This document shows, in pieces, positions 14,875-23,026 of a stretch of 64,000 nt of DNA. Position 1 is the first letter of the stretch. Each line of letters starts with the position of its first letter. The stretch is taken from the NCBI RefSeq assembly GCF_019097845.1, contig NZ_JAHRGM010000085.1, positions 1 to 64,000 on the forward strand, given 5' to 3'. The position numbers and the translations under genes are program-made. The notes below the pieces were generated by a model, which was not told where the DNA came from, did not search any database, and worked only from the letters and a program-made list of their open reading frames with translations. The stretch is from Sphingobium sp. AS12 (GTDB taxonomy: Bacteria > Pseudomonadota > Alphaproteobacteria > Sphingomonadales > Sphingomonadaceae).

Positions 14875-16200
14875 TCAGCGCAAGCTGAGCATCAGCCCGG
14901 CCAGCGCGGCGCTCATGAGGTTGGCGAGGCTGCCCGCGACCAGCGCTTTCAGGCCAAGCTTGGCGATCATCGGGCGCTGGTTGGGGGCCAGGTTGCCGGT
15001 CACCGCCATCTGGATCGCGATCGAGCTGAAATTGGCGAAACCGCACAGCGCGAAGGTGACGATGGCAATGCTGGCGGGGGACAGGCTGCCCTGCACCTGC
15101 CCCAGATTGATATAGGCGACAAATTCGTTCAGCACGACCTTGGTGCCGAACAGGCCGCCTGCGACCTGCGCTTCCTCCCATGGGATATTGAGCAGATACA
15201 TGACCGGCGAAAAGACATAGCCCAGCAGTTGCTGGAAGCTGAGCGTGGGATAACCGAACACGCCGCCAATGCCGCCCAAAATGCCGTTCGCCAGCGCGAC
15301 CAGCGCGACGAAGGCCAGCACCATCGCGCCGACCGCGACGGCCAGCTTCACGCCGGTCTGCGCGCCTTGCGCGGCGGCCATGATGATGTTGGCGGGCTTT
15401 TCCTCGTCATGGCTGGCGACCGGCATGGGTTCGCCCGGCGTCCCTTCGGGCAGCAGCGCGGCTGGCCCTGCGCCGCTGATCCGCGCTTCGGGCAGGTGAA
15501 TGTCGGGATCATCGCCCAGCGGCAATTCGCCCTGCACCGGCAGGCGCGTGTCGGGCATCATGATCTTGGCCATCAGCAGCCCGCCGGGCGCAGCCATGAA
15601 GCTGGCGGCGAGGAGATAATCGATCTTGATCCCCATCGAGGCATAGGCGGCAAGGATGGTGCCCGCGACCCCGGCCATGCCGCTGGTCATCACGGTGAAC
15701 AGCTGTGGCGGGGTAAGGCCCGCCAGATAGGGGCGGATGACGAGCGGGCTTTCGCTTTGCCCGACGAAGATATTGGCGGCGGCGCACAGGCTTTCGACCT
15801 TCGACACGCCCGTCACCGCCTCGATCGCGCCGCCGACCCACCGGACGATGAACTGCATGACGCCCAGATAATAGAGGATCGACACCAGGCTGGCGAAGAA
15901 GATGATGACCGGCAGCGCGGCGATGGCAAAGCTGGCCCCGCCGATTTCAGGACTGGCGAGCGGGCCGAAAATGAAATTGGTGCCCGCCTGCGCATAGCCG
16001 AGCAGATTGGCGACCCCCTTCGACATGCCCGCAATGACCGCGCGGCCGGCGGGAACGTAGAGAACCAGCAGGGCGATGCCCGCCTGCAACAGGAATGCCG
16101 CGCCCACGACCCGCAGCCGGATGGCGCGGCGGTCGGACGACAGGGCAATGGCGATGGCAAGGATGAGCAAGATGCCCGCAAGACCGATGAGAAGATGCAT
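14875..16200 (-). CDS. nupC: Concentrative nucleoside transporter (NupC/CNT family)
   Basis: A 441-residue inner-membrane permease that takes up nucleosides with protons or sodium. The three family blocks are visible: the N-terminal membrane part, the gate domain with SKVESLCAAANIFVGQSESPLVI (about 130-152) and TSGMAGVAGTILAAYASMG, and the C-terminal core with FGTKVVLNEFVAYINL and CGFANFSSIAIQMAVTG. It ends 8 bases after a dispersed repeat and no purine or pyrimidine enzymes lie next to it, so the substrate range cannot be refined. The start is the ATG at 16200. Confidence 0.93.
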   Translation of the reverse strand: MHLLIGLAGILLILAIAIALSSDRRAIRLRVVGAAFLLQAGIALLVLYVPAGRAVIAGMSKGVANLLGYAQAGTNFIFGPLASPEIGGASFAIAALPVIIFFASLVSILYYLGVMQFIVRWVGGAIEAVTGVSKVESLCAAANIFVGQSESPLVIRPYLAGLTPPQLFTVMTSGMAGVAGTILAAYASMGIKIDYLLAASFMAAPGGLLMAKIMMPDTRLPVQGELPLGDDPDIHLPEARISGAGPAALLPEGTPGEPMPVASHDEEKPANIIMAAAQGAQTGVKLAVAVGAMVLAFVALVALANGILGGIGGVFGYPTLSFQQLLGYVFSPVMYLLNIPWEEAQVAGGLFGTKVVLNEFVAYINLGQVQGSLSPASIAIVTFALCGFANFSSIAIQMAVTGNLAPNQRPMIAKLGLKALVAGSLANLMSAALAGLMLSLR

Positions 16201-16396
16201 GAAAGGCTTTCGCGGGGAGAGTGGTGGCGCGGGAAGGATGTTGCGCGACTATATGAGCGGCGCGCGGGCATGGCGAGTCTGAGTTTAGGGATGCGTGACA
16301 TGCCCGGTCATTCCTATGATATAAATGAGATGCTCTCGCTTTTTTGATCGGACGCGCTAGGTTGAGGGTAAGACAGAATCGGGTGAGGAGAGCGGG

Positions 16397-17626
16397 ATGA
16401 CGCAGGCGGGGGCTTTGACGGCCGGGGCGGAATGGCGGCGGGCGCCGGTGCTGCCGATTGCGGCGGGGCTGGGCTATGCCACCAGCGTCATCCATATTTA
16501 CGGGCTTGGTCCCTATATCGAGCCGATCAGCCAGTCGTTCGGCTGGTCGCGGACGCAGACCACCATTGGCCTGACGCTGGCGACTTTGGTGCAGGCGCTG
16601 TTCTCCGTGCCGATCGGGCTGATGGTTGACCGGCTGGGGCCGCGGCCATTCGGGCTGGTGGGGGTGCTGCTGACTTGTGGCGCCTTTGCGATGCTGGGGA
16701 CGGCGAGCGGCGATAAGACGCAATGGCTGATGCTGTGGAGCCTGCTGGCTCTGGCGACGCTGCCGGTGCAGGCGACGGTGTGGACCAGCGCGGTGGCGAC
16801 CCGCTTTGCCGCGTCGCGCGGGCTGGCCTTTGCGGTGACCCTGTGCGGCGCATCGCTGGCAGTGGCGGTCTTTCCGTTGCTGGGCAGTTGGCTGATCGCC
16901 CATCATGGCTGGCGGACGGCGGTGCCGATTCAGGCCGCGATCTGGGTCGCGATTGCTTTCCCCATGATCTTCCTCTTCTTTCGCGGAGCGCATGACCGGC
17001 GTGGCAAGGACGCCATGGCGGAGCGGCCGGTGCTGACCGGGGTGACATTGGGCGAAGGGCTGCGATCATCCATCTATCACCGGCTGCTGCTGGCCAGCCT
17101 GCTCTTCACCTTCACCATCATCGCTCTGGTCGTCCATTTCGTGCCGATCCTGACCAGCAGGGGCGTCAGCCCGATGGCGGCGGCTGGCACGGCGGCGCTG
17201 GTCGGGCTGTTTTCTGTGATCGGGCGGCTGGCGACCGGGCTGCTGCTCGACCGGTTTCGCGCGTCGATGGTTGGGGCAACCGTGTTCCTGCTGCCCGCGA
17301 TCGGATGCCTGTTGCTGCTGACGGGCGGCGATAGCTGGATGGCGCAGGCGGCGGCGGCGGCGATGGTCGGGCTGACGCTGGGGGCGGAAGTCGATGTGAT
17401 CGTCTATCTGACCACCCAGCATTTTGGCCTCAAGACTTTTGGCGGCCTGTATGGCGGGCTGTTGATGGCGCTGTCGGTCGGCACCGCGACCGGGCCGCTG
17501 GGCGCGTCGGCCTTGTTCGATGCGACGGGGGGCTATGGCCCGTTCCTGTGGCTGACGATCGCGCTGATGGCGGGGAGCAGTGTGACGCTGGCCACCCTGC
17601 CCCGCCCCGCCTTCGCACGGAACTGA
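16397..17626 (+). CDS. Major facilitator superfamily permease
   Basis: A 409-residue protein with about twelve hydrophobic helices in two six-helix halves. The loop after helix 2 carries the MFS motif A variant GLMVDRLGPRPFG (about 74-86), and the second half has a related GLLLDRFRA segment. This arrangement fits the oxalate/formate-antiporter-like and monocarboxylate-like MFS group. The substrate cannot be told from the sequence. It stands alone, divergent from nupC. The ATG at 16397 follows GAGGAGAGCGGG. Confidence 0.88.
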   Translation: MTQAGALTAGAEWRRAPVLPIAAGLGYATSVIHIYGLGPYIEPISQSFGWSRTQTTIGLTLATLVQALFSVPIGLMVDRLGPRPFGLVGVLLTCGAFAMLGTASGDKTQWLMLWSLLALATLPVQATVWTSAVATRFAASRGLAFAVTLCGASLAVAVFPLLGSWLIAHHGWRTAVPIQAAIWVAIAFPMIFLFFRGAHDRRGKDAMAERPVLTGVTLGEGLRSSIYHRLLLASLLFTFTIIALVVHFVPILTSRGVSPMAAAGTAALVGLFSVIGRLATGLLLDRFRASMVGATVFLLPAIGCLLLLTGGDSWMAQAAAAAMVGLTLGAEVDVIVYLTTQHFGLKTFGGLYGGLLMALSVGTATGPLGASALFDATGGYGPFLWLTIALMAGSSVTLATLPRPAFARN

Positions 17627-17721
17627 ACGCTACAAAGCCGCTACATTGCGCAATCACGGGGAGATAATCGCCGCCTAGTCCACATCCTTGAGGGTCTTAA
17701 CAAGAGACGGAAAGGGTAGAG

Positions 17722-18642
17722 ATGACCGAGGATGGCGACGCACATGACCATGGCCTGGAACATGATCTGGAACAGATACGCGCGCAGGCCCGGCAGGCAG
17801 TGGGGCGGCGGCGGACGCTGCAATTGCTATTTGCAGCGGGTGGCGGCGCGATCATAACCGCGTGCGGCGGTGGCGGATCATCGTCCGGCACAAGCAGCGG
17901 CACCACCAGCAGTTCGACCAGCAGCACCAGTTCGACGTCATCAAGCAGCACGTCGTCGACATCATCGTCCACCGGCGGGACCACGGGCAGCTGTATCGCC
18001 GACCCGACCGAAACGAACGGCCCCTACCCCGCAGATGGTTCCAACAGTGTCAGTGGCAGCGTGGTCAATGTGCTGGACGATACGGGTATCGTGCGGACCG
18101 ACATAAGGTCCAGCTTCGGGTCGTCGAGCGGTACCGCGTCGGGCCTCTACATGCAGCTGACCCTCACCGTCGTGAACGTCAATGGCAGCTGCGCGCCGCT
18201 GGCAGGCTATGCCGTCTATATCTGGCACTGCACGGTCGATGGCCTCTATTCCCTCTATACCGTGCCGGGCGAAAATTATCTGCGCGGCGTGGGCGTGACC
18301 GACGCCAACGGCCAGGTGACCTTCACCAGCATCTTCCCCGGCTGTTATGACGGGCGCTTCCCGCATATCCATTTCGAGGTCTATCCGAGCCTGGCGCGGG
18401 CGACCAGCTATGCCAACCGGGTGCTGACGTCGCAATTTGCGATGCCCAGCGCGGCCTGCTCCACCGTCTATGCGACCAGCGCCTATGCCAGCAGCCGCAG
18501 CAATTTCGCCAATGTGTCGACCAGCAGCGACAATGTGTTCGGCGACAATACGAGCGCGCAGGTGACGGCGATGACCCCGGTGATGACCGGCGACATCACC
18601 AATGGCTATACAGGCACGGTGACGGTCGGGCTGGCGATCTGA
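17722..18642 (+). CDS. Predicted lipoprotein with intradiol-dioxygenase-like domain
   Basis: A 306-residue exported protein. An arginine-rich stretch (GRRRTLQLL) precedes a hydrophobic segment ending in the lipobox ITAC, with C48 as the lipidated residue; the twin arginines may direct it to Tat. A 40-residue linker almost entirely of Ser, Thr and Gly follows. The C-terminal domain (about 90-300) matches intradiol ring-cleavage dioxygenases: NGPYPAD, the YLRG-V-TD-G-VTF strand region, the tyrosine in GCYDGR, and HIH in GRFPHIHFEVY, consistent with a 2-Tyr/2-His ferric site. Cytoplasmic relatives cleave catechols; exported relatives are poorly characterised. A two-component pair follows 15 bases later on the same strand. 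Confidence 0.85.
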   Translation: MTEDGDAHDHGLEHDLEQIRAQARQAVGRRRTLQLLFAAGGGAIITACGGGGSSSGTSSGTTSSSTSSTSSTSSSSTSSTSSSTGGTTGSCIADPTETNGPYPADGSNSVSGSVVNVLDDTGIVRTDIRSSFGSSSGTASGLYMQLTLTVVNVNGSCAPLAGYAVYIWHCTVDGLYSLYTVPGENYLRGVGVTDANGQVTFTSIFPGCYDGRFPHIHFEVYPSLARATSYANRVLTSQFAMPSAACSTVYATSAYASSRSNFANVSTSSDNVFGDNTSAQVTAMTPVMTGDITNGYTGTVTVGLAI

Positions 18643-18657
18643 CAGGAAAGCGCGCGG

Positions 18658-19437
18658 ATGACTTTGCAGGCGGGCCATTGTGCCGATATGCTGGCCGTCA
18701 CGATGGATGGTTCGCGCATATTGGTGGTCGACGATGACGCGGACATTCGCGCGCTGCTGTCTGACTTTCTAGAGCAACATGGCTTTGCCGTGACTGCCGT
18801 GGCGGATGGCGCGGCGATGGACCGGGCGCTGGCGACCCAGGATTTCGACATTGCCGTGCTGGACGTGATGATGCCGGGCGAGGACGGGCTGTCGATCCTG
18901 CGGCGGCTGGCCGCGCGCGGCGGGCTGCCGGTCATCATGCTGTCGGCAATCGGCAGCGACATCGACCGGATCGTCGGGCTAGAAATGGGGGCGGAGGATT
19001 ATCTGCCTAAGCCATGCAATCCGCGCGAATTGCTGGCGCGCATCCGCACCGTGTTGCGGCGGCACCGGCGGCAGGCGGCGCAGATGCGCGATTCGTGCGA
19101 CCCGTCGGGCAAGCGGCTGCGCTTTGCCGGGTGGCTGGTCGATATGGGCGCGCGGCTGCTGACCGATCCCGACAATGTCGTCGTCACCCTGACCGATGGC
19201 GAGTTCCGTCTGCTGCGCGCCTTTATCGAGCATCCCCGCCGGGTGCTGAGCCGCGACCAGTTGCTCGATTATTCGGCGGGCAATGACAGCGACAGTTATG
19301 ACCGGGCGATCGACGTGCAGGTGAGCCGCCTGCGCCGCAAGCTGGAGCGGGGGGCGCGCAGCGATGGTGCCGACGAGCTGGTCCGCACCATCCGCAACGA
19401 AGGCTATATGTTTACGGCCGAGGTGCGCCCGGTGTGA
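18658..19437 (+). CDS. OmpR-family response regulator
   Basis: A 259-residue transcription factor with an N-terminal receiver (VVDDDADIR pocket, acceptor Asp in VLDVMMPGEDG, Lys in LPKPCNPREL) and a C-terminal winged helix (about 155-255, LTDGEFRLLRAFIEHPRRVLSRDQLL then DVQVSRLRRKLE). The ATG at 18658 follows an AGGAAA sequence; later ATG codons at 18688 and 18703 lack one. Its stop overlaps the GTG start of the sensor kinase in a GTGA pattern. Autoregulation and control of the adjacent dioxygenase-like gene are plausible but not shown by any operator seen here. Confidence 0.92.
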   Translation: MTLQAGHCADMLAVTMDGSRILVVDDDADIRALLSDFLEQHGFAVTAVADGAAMDRALATQDFDIAVLDVMMPGEDGLSILRRLAARGGLPVIMLSAIGSDIDRIVGLEMGAEDYLPKPCNPRELLARIRTVLRRHRRQAAQMRDSCDPSGKRLRFAGWLVDMGARLLTDPDNVVVTLTDGEFRLLRAFIEHPRRVLSRDQLLDYSAGNDSDSYDRAIDVQVSRLRRKLERGARSDGADELVRTIRNEGYMFTAEVRPV

Positions 19438-20741
19438 AGGCGCGCTTCAATCCGTCGATCCTGACGCGGATCGTGCTGCTTGTCGCCGCGACACTGCTGC
19501 TGGCATTGGGCGCGATGATGCTGGTGACCTTTCGCGGCCCGCCGCCGCACAGCCGCCCGATGAGCCTGAACGAAGCGGCGGAACTGCTGCGCGGCGGTGC
19601 GCCGCCCGCTGGTACGTGGAGCGTGACCCGCTACCTATCCGACCGTGCGCCCGATGCCGAGCAGGCGCAGGAGATCGATCCGCGCGGCGCCGCCCGGATC
19701 GCCGCGTTGCTGATGCTGCCCCCCGCCGACGTCCGGCTGCTGCGCGAACGGCCGCCGATGCGGATGCCAGAACCGGGCCTATTGCCGAGTCAGGGGCAGG
19801 AACGGATGGAGCTGCATCGCGCCTTCCTGCTCGCCTGGCGCACCACCGATGGCTGGAGCGTCGTGCAGGCGCGGCAGGGAGCCAATACGCGCTGGTATGC
19901 GATCACCCTGTCCCTGATGGCAGGGATCTTCATCCTGCTGCTGCTGCCCGCTTATTGGGTGGCGCGGCGCATTGCCCAGCCGATCCGCCTGCTGGCCGAA
20001 GGAGCCGCGCGCGAGCGGCCCGAACGCGCCGATCCGTTGCCGCTGACCGGGCCGCCCGAAGTGCGCGCGGTGGGCGCCGCCTATAATCAGCTGCGCGCGC
20101 GGATTGCCGATTATCTCAACGAACGCACCGCCATGCTGGTGGCGATCGCCCATGACCTGCGCACGCCGATGACGCGGCTGTCGTTCCGGCTGGAGGCGCT
20201 GCCCGACGGGCCGCGCATGAAGGCACAGGCGGATGTGCAGGAAATGCGGGCGATGGTGACCGACATGCTCGATTTCATGCGGGGGCAAGGCGATGGCGCG
20301 GCGCGGGTGCGGATCGACCTGAGCGCGATTGTCGAGACGCTGGCCGACGATCTGGCGGATATGGGGCAGGATGTCGCGGTGACGCATAGCGCGCGGGCCG
20401 TGGTGCGCGGCGACGCCGGGACGCTGCGCCGCTGCATCGGCAATCTGGTCGACAATGCCGTGCGTTATGGCGGGGCAGCGCGGATCAGCCTGACGGTTGC
20501 GGCCGGGCAGGTCAGCGTGGCGGTGGAGGATGACGGGCCGGGCGTGCCGGAGGCGACGATCGAGCGGCTGTGCGAGCCATTTTATCGCGGCGAAGCATCA
20601 CGCAACCGCGAGACGGGGGGCGTGGGGCTGGGCCTGTCGATCGCCCGGTCAATTGCGGAAAGCCATGGCGGGCGGCTGGACTTCGCCAATCGCGCCGGGG
20701 GCGGACTGCGCGCGTCGCTGGCGGTGCCGCTTGATCGCTAG
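19434..20741 (+). CDS. EnvZ-like membrane sensor histidine kinase
   Basis: A 435-residue kinase with two transmembrane helices (about 8-28 and 160-182) framing a periplasmic sensor of about 130 residues, then a HAMP linker, a dimerisation/phosphoacceptor domain with AIAHDLRTPMTRL, and an ATPase domain with N-box NLVDNAVRYGG and G-boxes DDGPGVP and GGVGLGLSIA. It starts with GTG at 19434, overlapping the regulator stop by four bases, so kinase and regulator are made together. The 3' end overlaps the convergent MarR gene by four bases. The stimulus is unknown. Confidence 0.92.
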   Translation: MKARFNPSILTRIVLLVAATLLLALGAMMLVTFRGPPPHSRPMSLNEAAELLRGGAPPAGTWSVTRYLSDRAPDAEQAQEIDPRGAARIAALLMLPPADVRLLRERPPMRMPEPGLLPSQGQERMELHRAFLLAWRTTDGWSVVQARQGANTRWYAITLSLMAGIFILLLLPAYWVARRIAQPIRLLAEGAARERPERADPLPLTGPPEVRAVGAAYNQLRARIADYLNERTAMLVAIAHDLRTPMTRLSFRLEALPDGPRMKAQADVQEMRAMVTDMLDFMRGQGDGAARVRIDLSAIVETLADDLADMGQDVAVTHSARAVVRGDAGTLRRCIGNLVDNAVRYGGAARISLTVAAGQVSVAVEDDGPGVPEATIERLCEPFYRGEASRNRETGGVGLGLSIARSIAESHGGRLDFANRAGGGLRASLAVPLDR

Positions 20742-21211
20742 ACGTCTGCCACAAAAGCAAGCGAGAACCAGGAGGACATGGCATCGACCGCCAGCGGCGA
20801 GAGGCAGATTGCGCGGCGGCGGCGGCTGTTGGGGGATGTTTGATGTTCGTCCAGCAGGCCGCGCCGCTCCAGCACACCGACCTGGCCGACGATGACGCTC
20901 ATCGACAGGCGCGATTTTTCGCTCAGCTGCTCCAGCGTCAGCGCCCGTCCCTCCAGCCCCGCCTGATAGAGGAGCAGCAGCATGTCCCAGGCAGGATCGC
21001 TGAACAGATTTTGGCCAAGCAAGGTGGCACGCGCCCGTCGCGCTTCGATATAACGTGCGAGTGCGGCGAGCTGACCACCGCCATCGCCATCCAGAACCGC
21101 TGCATCCTCCTGCCGCGCGTGCACATTGCTGAGGCAGCGTTGCAGCGCGACGATGAGGTCGGCCGCTTCCTGGCTGGGGACAATGCTCTCAGGCGGGATA
21201 TGCGCGGTCAT
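20738..21211 (-). CDS. MarR-like winged-helix regulator
   Basis: A 157-residue protein with the MarR layout: an N-terminal dimerisation helix, LFSDPAWDMLLLLYQAGLEG, the helix-turn-helix LTLEQLSEKSRLSMSVIVGQVGVLERRGLL (given here in outline), and an S-x-RRRRAI wing. The ATG at 21211 is preferred over a TTG at 21241 because it gives a normal N-terminus. Its start lies within the 3' end of the upstream membrane-protein gene, an overlap of 23 bases, so the two are probably cotranscribed. The ligand is unknown. Confidence 0.8.
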   Translation of the reverse strand: MTAHIPPESIVPSQEAADLIVALQRCLSNVHARQEDAAVLDGDGGGQLAALARYIEARRARATLLGQNLFSDPAWDMLLLLYQAGLEGRALTLEQLSEKSRLSMSVIVGQVGVLERRGLLDEHQTSPNSRRRRAICLSPLAVDAMSSWFSLAFVADV

Positions 21212-21608
21212 GGAGCGACTTTCGATCAAGTTCGATGCCAATGATGGTGAAGAGCATCAGCGGGATGATCCAGACCGTGTTCAGCCCTTCATAGATGCGG
21301 TCGGAAAAGCTCTGAAGCAGCAGCGTCGCCACATGGGACAGCAGCGTCATCAGCTGGCAGGCGGAGACCCAGACCGGCCAGTAACGGCGGCTTTGCAGCA
21401 TCAGCCACAACAGCGCGACAAAGGTCAGCAAATCGACCGTCATCAGCCAATATTGCGTCGCCTGCCACGATCCGGCGAGTTGGGCGGGAATGGTGAACAG
21501 CACCGCTGCCACCGAGATGACGACGAAGCGTCGCCCGTCCCGCCCGCCAAACGCCAGCGCAAAAGCGCAGGTTAAAAGCATCAGAAGCCAAAAAGAAGCC
21601 GCCAGCAT
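21189..21608 (-). CDS. Unknown four-helix membrane protein
   Basis: A 139-residue protein with four hydrophobic segments (about 2-20, 28-46, 50-68 and 74-120 in two parts) and few charged residues between them. No family motif was recognised. It begins at the ATG complementary to 21606-21608 and runs into the start of the MarR-like gene, suggesting an operon in which the regulator and this membrane protein act together. The function is not known. Confidence 0.65.
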   Translation of the reverse strand: MLAASFWLLMLLTCAFALAFGGRDGRRFVVISVAAVLFTIPAQLAGSWQATQYWLMTVDLLTFVALLWLMLQSRRYWPVWVSACQLMTLLSHVATLLLQSFSDRIYEGLNTVWIIPLMLFTIIGIELDRKSLHDRAYPA

Positions 21609-21671
21609 TTGATCACCGGTTGAGAGGGGGGAGAATTCAAACGTTTACCCAATGCCGACGGCTCCACCTGG

Positions 21672-22019
21672 TCAGGCGACCAGGGTCAGGTGGCGCTGCA
21701 CATCGTCCTGCACGGGCGCGTCCATCCCCAACGGGCATCCAAAGGCCGTGACGGCATGTTGGCTTTGTTCGATACAGCGGGTCAGCAGCGCTGTCGCGCG
21801 GATCATGTCGCTGCGCCCTTCGATAATCTTGGTCGCGCTTTCATGGATGCGCAGGATGATGCGCTGGCTTTCAGCGGCGGTAAGGCCGGAATCCTGGGCA
21901 GCGGCGAGAAAGGCGGTGGTCAGCTGCGCAGTGTCGACGAGCGCGACGTCCAGCGCGGCAAAAGCCTGCTTGGTCTGATCGGCGACGGCCTGGGTCTTTG
22001 CGGGATCAAGATTAAGCAC
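21672..22019 (-). CDS. Unknown small helical protein
   Basis: A 115-residue, mainly alpha-helical, soluble protein without recognisable motifs. Phasin-like heptad patterns are faint. It starts with GTG at 22019, supported by AAGGAGA eight bases upstream. It lies between a membrane-anchored LuxR-type regulator and the unknown membrane protein, all on the same strand, and may be part of their transcript. The function is not known. Confidence 0.6.
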   Translation of the reverse strand: MLNLDPAKTQAVADQTKQAFAALDVALVDTAQLTTAFLAAAQDSGLTAAESQRIILRIHESATKIIEGRSDMIRATALLTRCIEQSQHAVTAFGCPLGMDAPVQDDVQRHLTLVA

Positions 22020-22083
22020 AAGTCATCTCCTTCGCACGACGCCATGCAGGCGGTGCGTTGTCAGCGTGGCAATGTAGGAAGGA

Positions 22084-22575
22084 TCAGGCCAGCGCCTTGA
22101 AGGCCCCGGCGATAAGCAGCAGCAGAGTGACGACACCAACGCCGGTCAGTACGGCGGCGCGGATCATCGCCAATATGCGGCCATCGATACTCAGTTCATT
22201 GATCGATCCCCCTAGCGGCGGGCCGAAGGCGAGGATGCGGCGCAGGAGCGTTTTGCGTTCCGTCTGCTCATCCGGCCTGTCCGGCTGAGCGATGGATGAC
22301 GCAGGACAGGCATCGGAGGCAAGCCGCTGCGTTTGATGTATCAAAGGCTGATATGTGCCACTTTGGGCCTGTGGTTGATCGAACGAAACGAACAGGCGCG
22401 CGGCTTCCTTGCGGGACGGCACGCCGAACTTGCGCAAACTGGTGCGGACGCGCTGATCCACCGTATGCTCCGAGACGTGGAGCTGCCGCGCGATTTCCTT
22501 GGAATTGAAGCCCTGCGACACCAGCCGCAGGCACTGCTTTTCCCCCTCGCTCAAGGCTGGCAGGGTGTCCGCCAC
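22084..22575 (-). CDS. LuxR-type HTH protein with a C-terminal membrane anchor
   Basis: A 163-residue protein that begins directly with a LuxR/GerE helix-turn-helix (about 6-65: LSEGEKQCLRLVSQGFNSKE, HVSEHTVDQRV), continues with a flexible polar region, and ends in a single transmembrane helix (about 138-160). There is no receiver or autoinducer domain. The GTG start at 22575 has AGGAGGAG eight bases upstream. A DNA-binding domain tethered to the inner membrane implies regulation by release, proteolysis or membrane state; this is inferred. Confidence 0.8.
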   Translation of the reverse strand: MADTLPALSEGEKQCLRLVSQGFNSKEIARQLHVSEHTVDQRVRTSLRKFGVPSRKEAARLFVSFDQPQAQSGTYQPLIHQTQRLASDACPASSIAQPDRPDEQTERKTLLRRILAFGPPLGGSINELSIDGRILAMIRAAVLTGVGVVTLLLLIAGAFKALA

Positions 22576-22747
22576 TCCATCGCTCCTCCTGCATGGGCTC
22601 TTTGCCTAAGAACGAACCAAAGGCGTCAAAAGGCCCAGCTAACGCATATCACACCGTCAAGGTTGCGATTCGGTTTGCGTTGCGTCCTAAAGTGACACGA
22701 CAGGATGTTGATATGCAACTTAGTTACGTAGGTAGCGGTCGCGAAGG

Positions 22748-22915
22748 TCAGGCAGTGGGCTTGCCGTCCTGTTTTGCCTTGTGCGCTGCCAGCAGGGCGT
22801 CGATCTCGACGATGCGCTGGCGCTGGACCGTGCCCTTGGCCAGCCCCTTGAGGCGACATTCGGCCCACAGCGCGCGACGCTCGGAAGTCAGGGCTTTGAG
22901 ATAGAGGTCGGCCAT
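22748..22915 (-). CDS. Small conserved-looking basic protein
   Basis: A 55-residue, lysine- and arginine-rich helical protein (ADLYLKALTSERRALWAECR at its start). The ATG at 22915 is chosen; a longer frame to 23008 adds only low-complexity residues. It is 111 bases after typA on the same strand and could be read from that transcript. No function is recognised. Confidence 0.5.
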   Translation of the reverse strand: MADLYLKALTSERRALWAECRLKGLAKGTVQRQRIVEIDALLAAHKAKQDGKPTA

Positions 22916-23026
22916 GGGTCTGTCCTTGGAATGGGAAAAGGGCGGGAGCGTTGTGACGCCCCTGCCCCTCCACCACCGGCTACGTCGGCGGTCCCCCTCC
23001 CCAGGCAAGCCTGGGGAGGAATTATT

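Noticed and set aside
14488..16347. 620-codon plus-strand frame opposite nupC
   Set aside because: Histidine- and glutamine-rich shadow of the transporter, running through a dispersed repeat.
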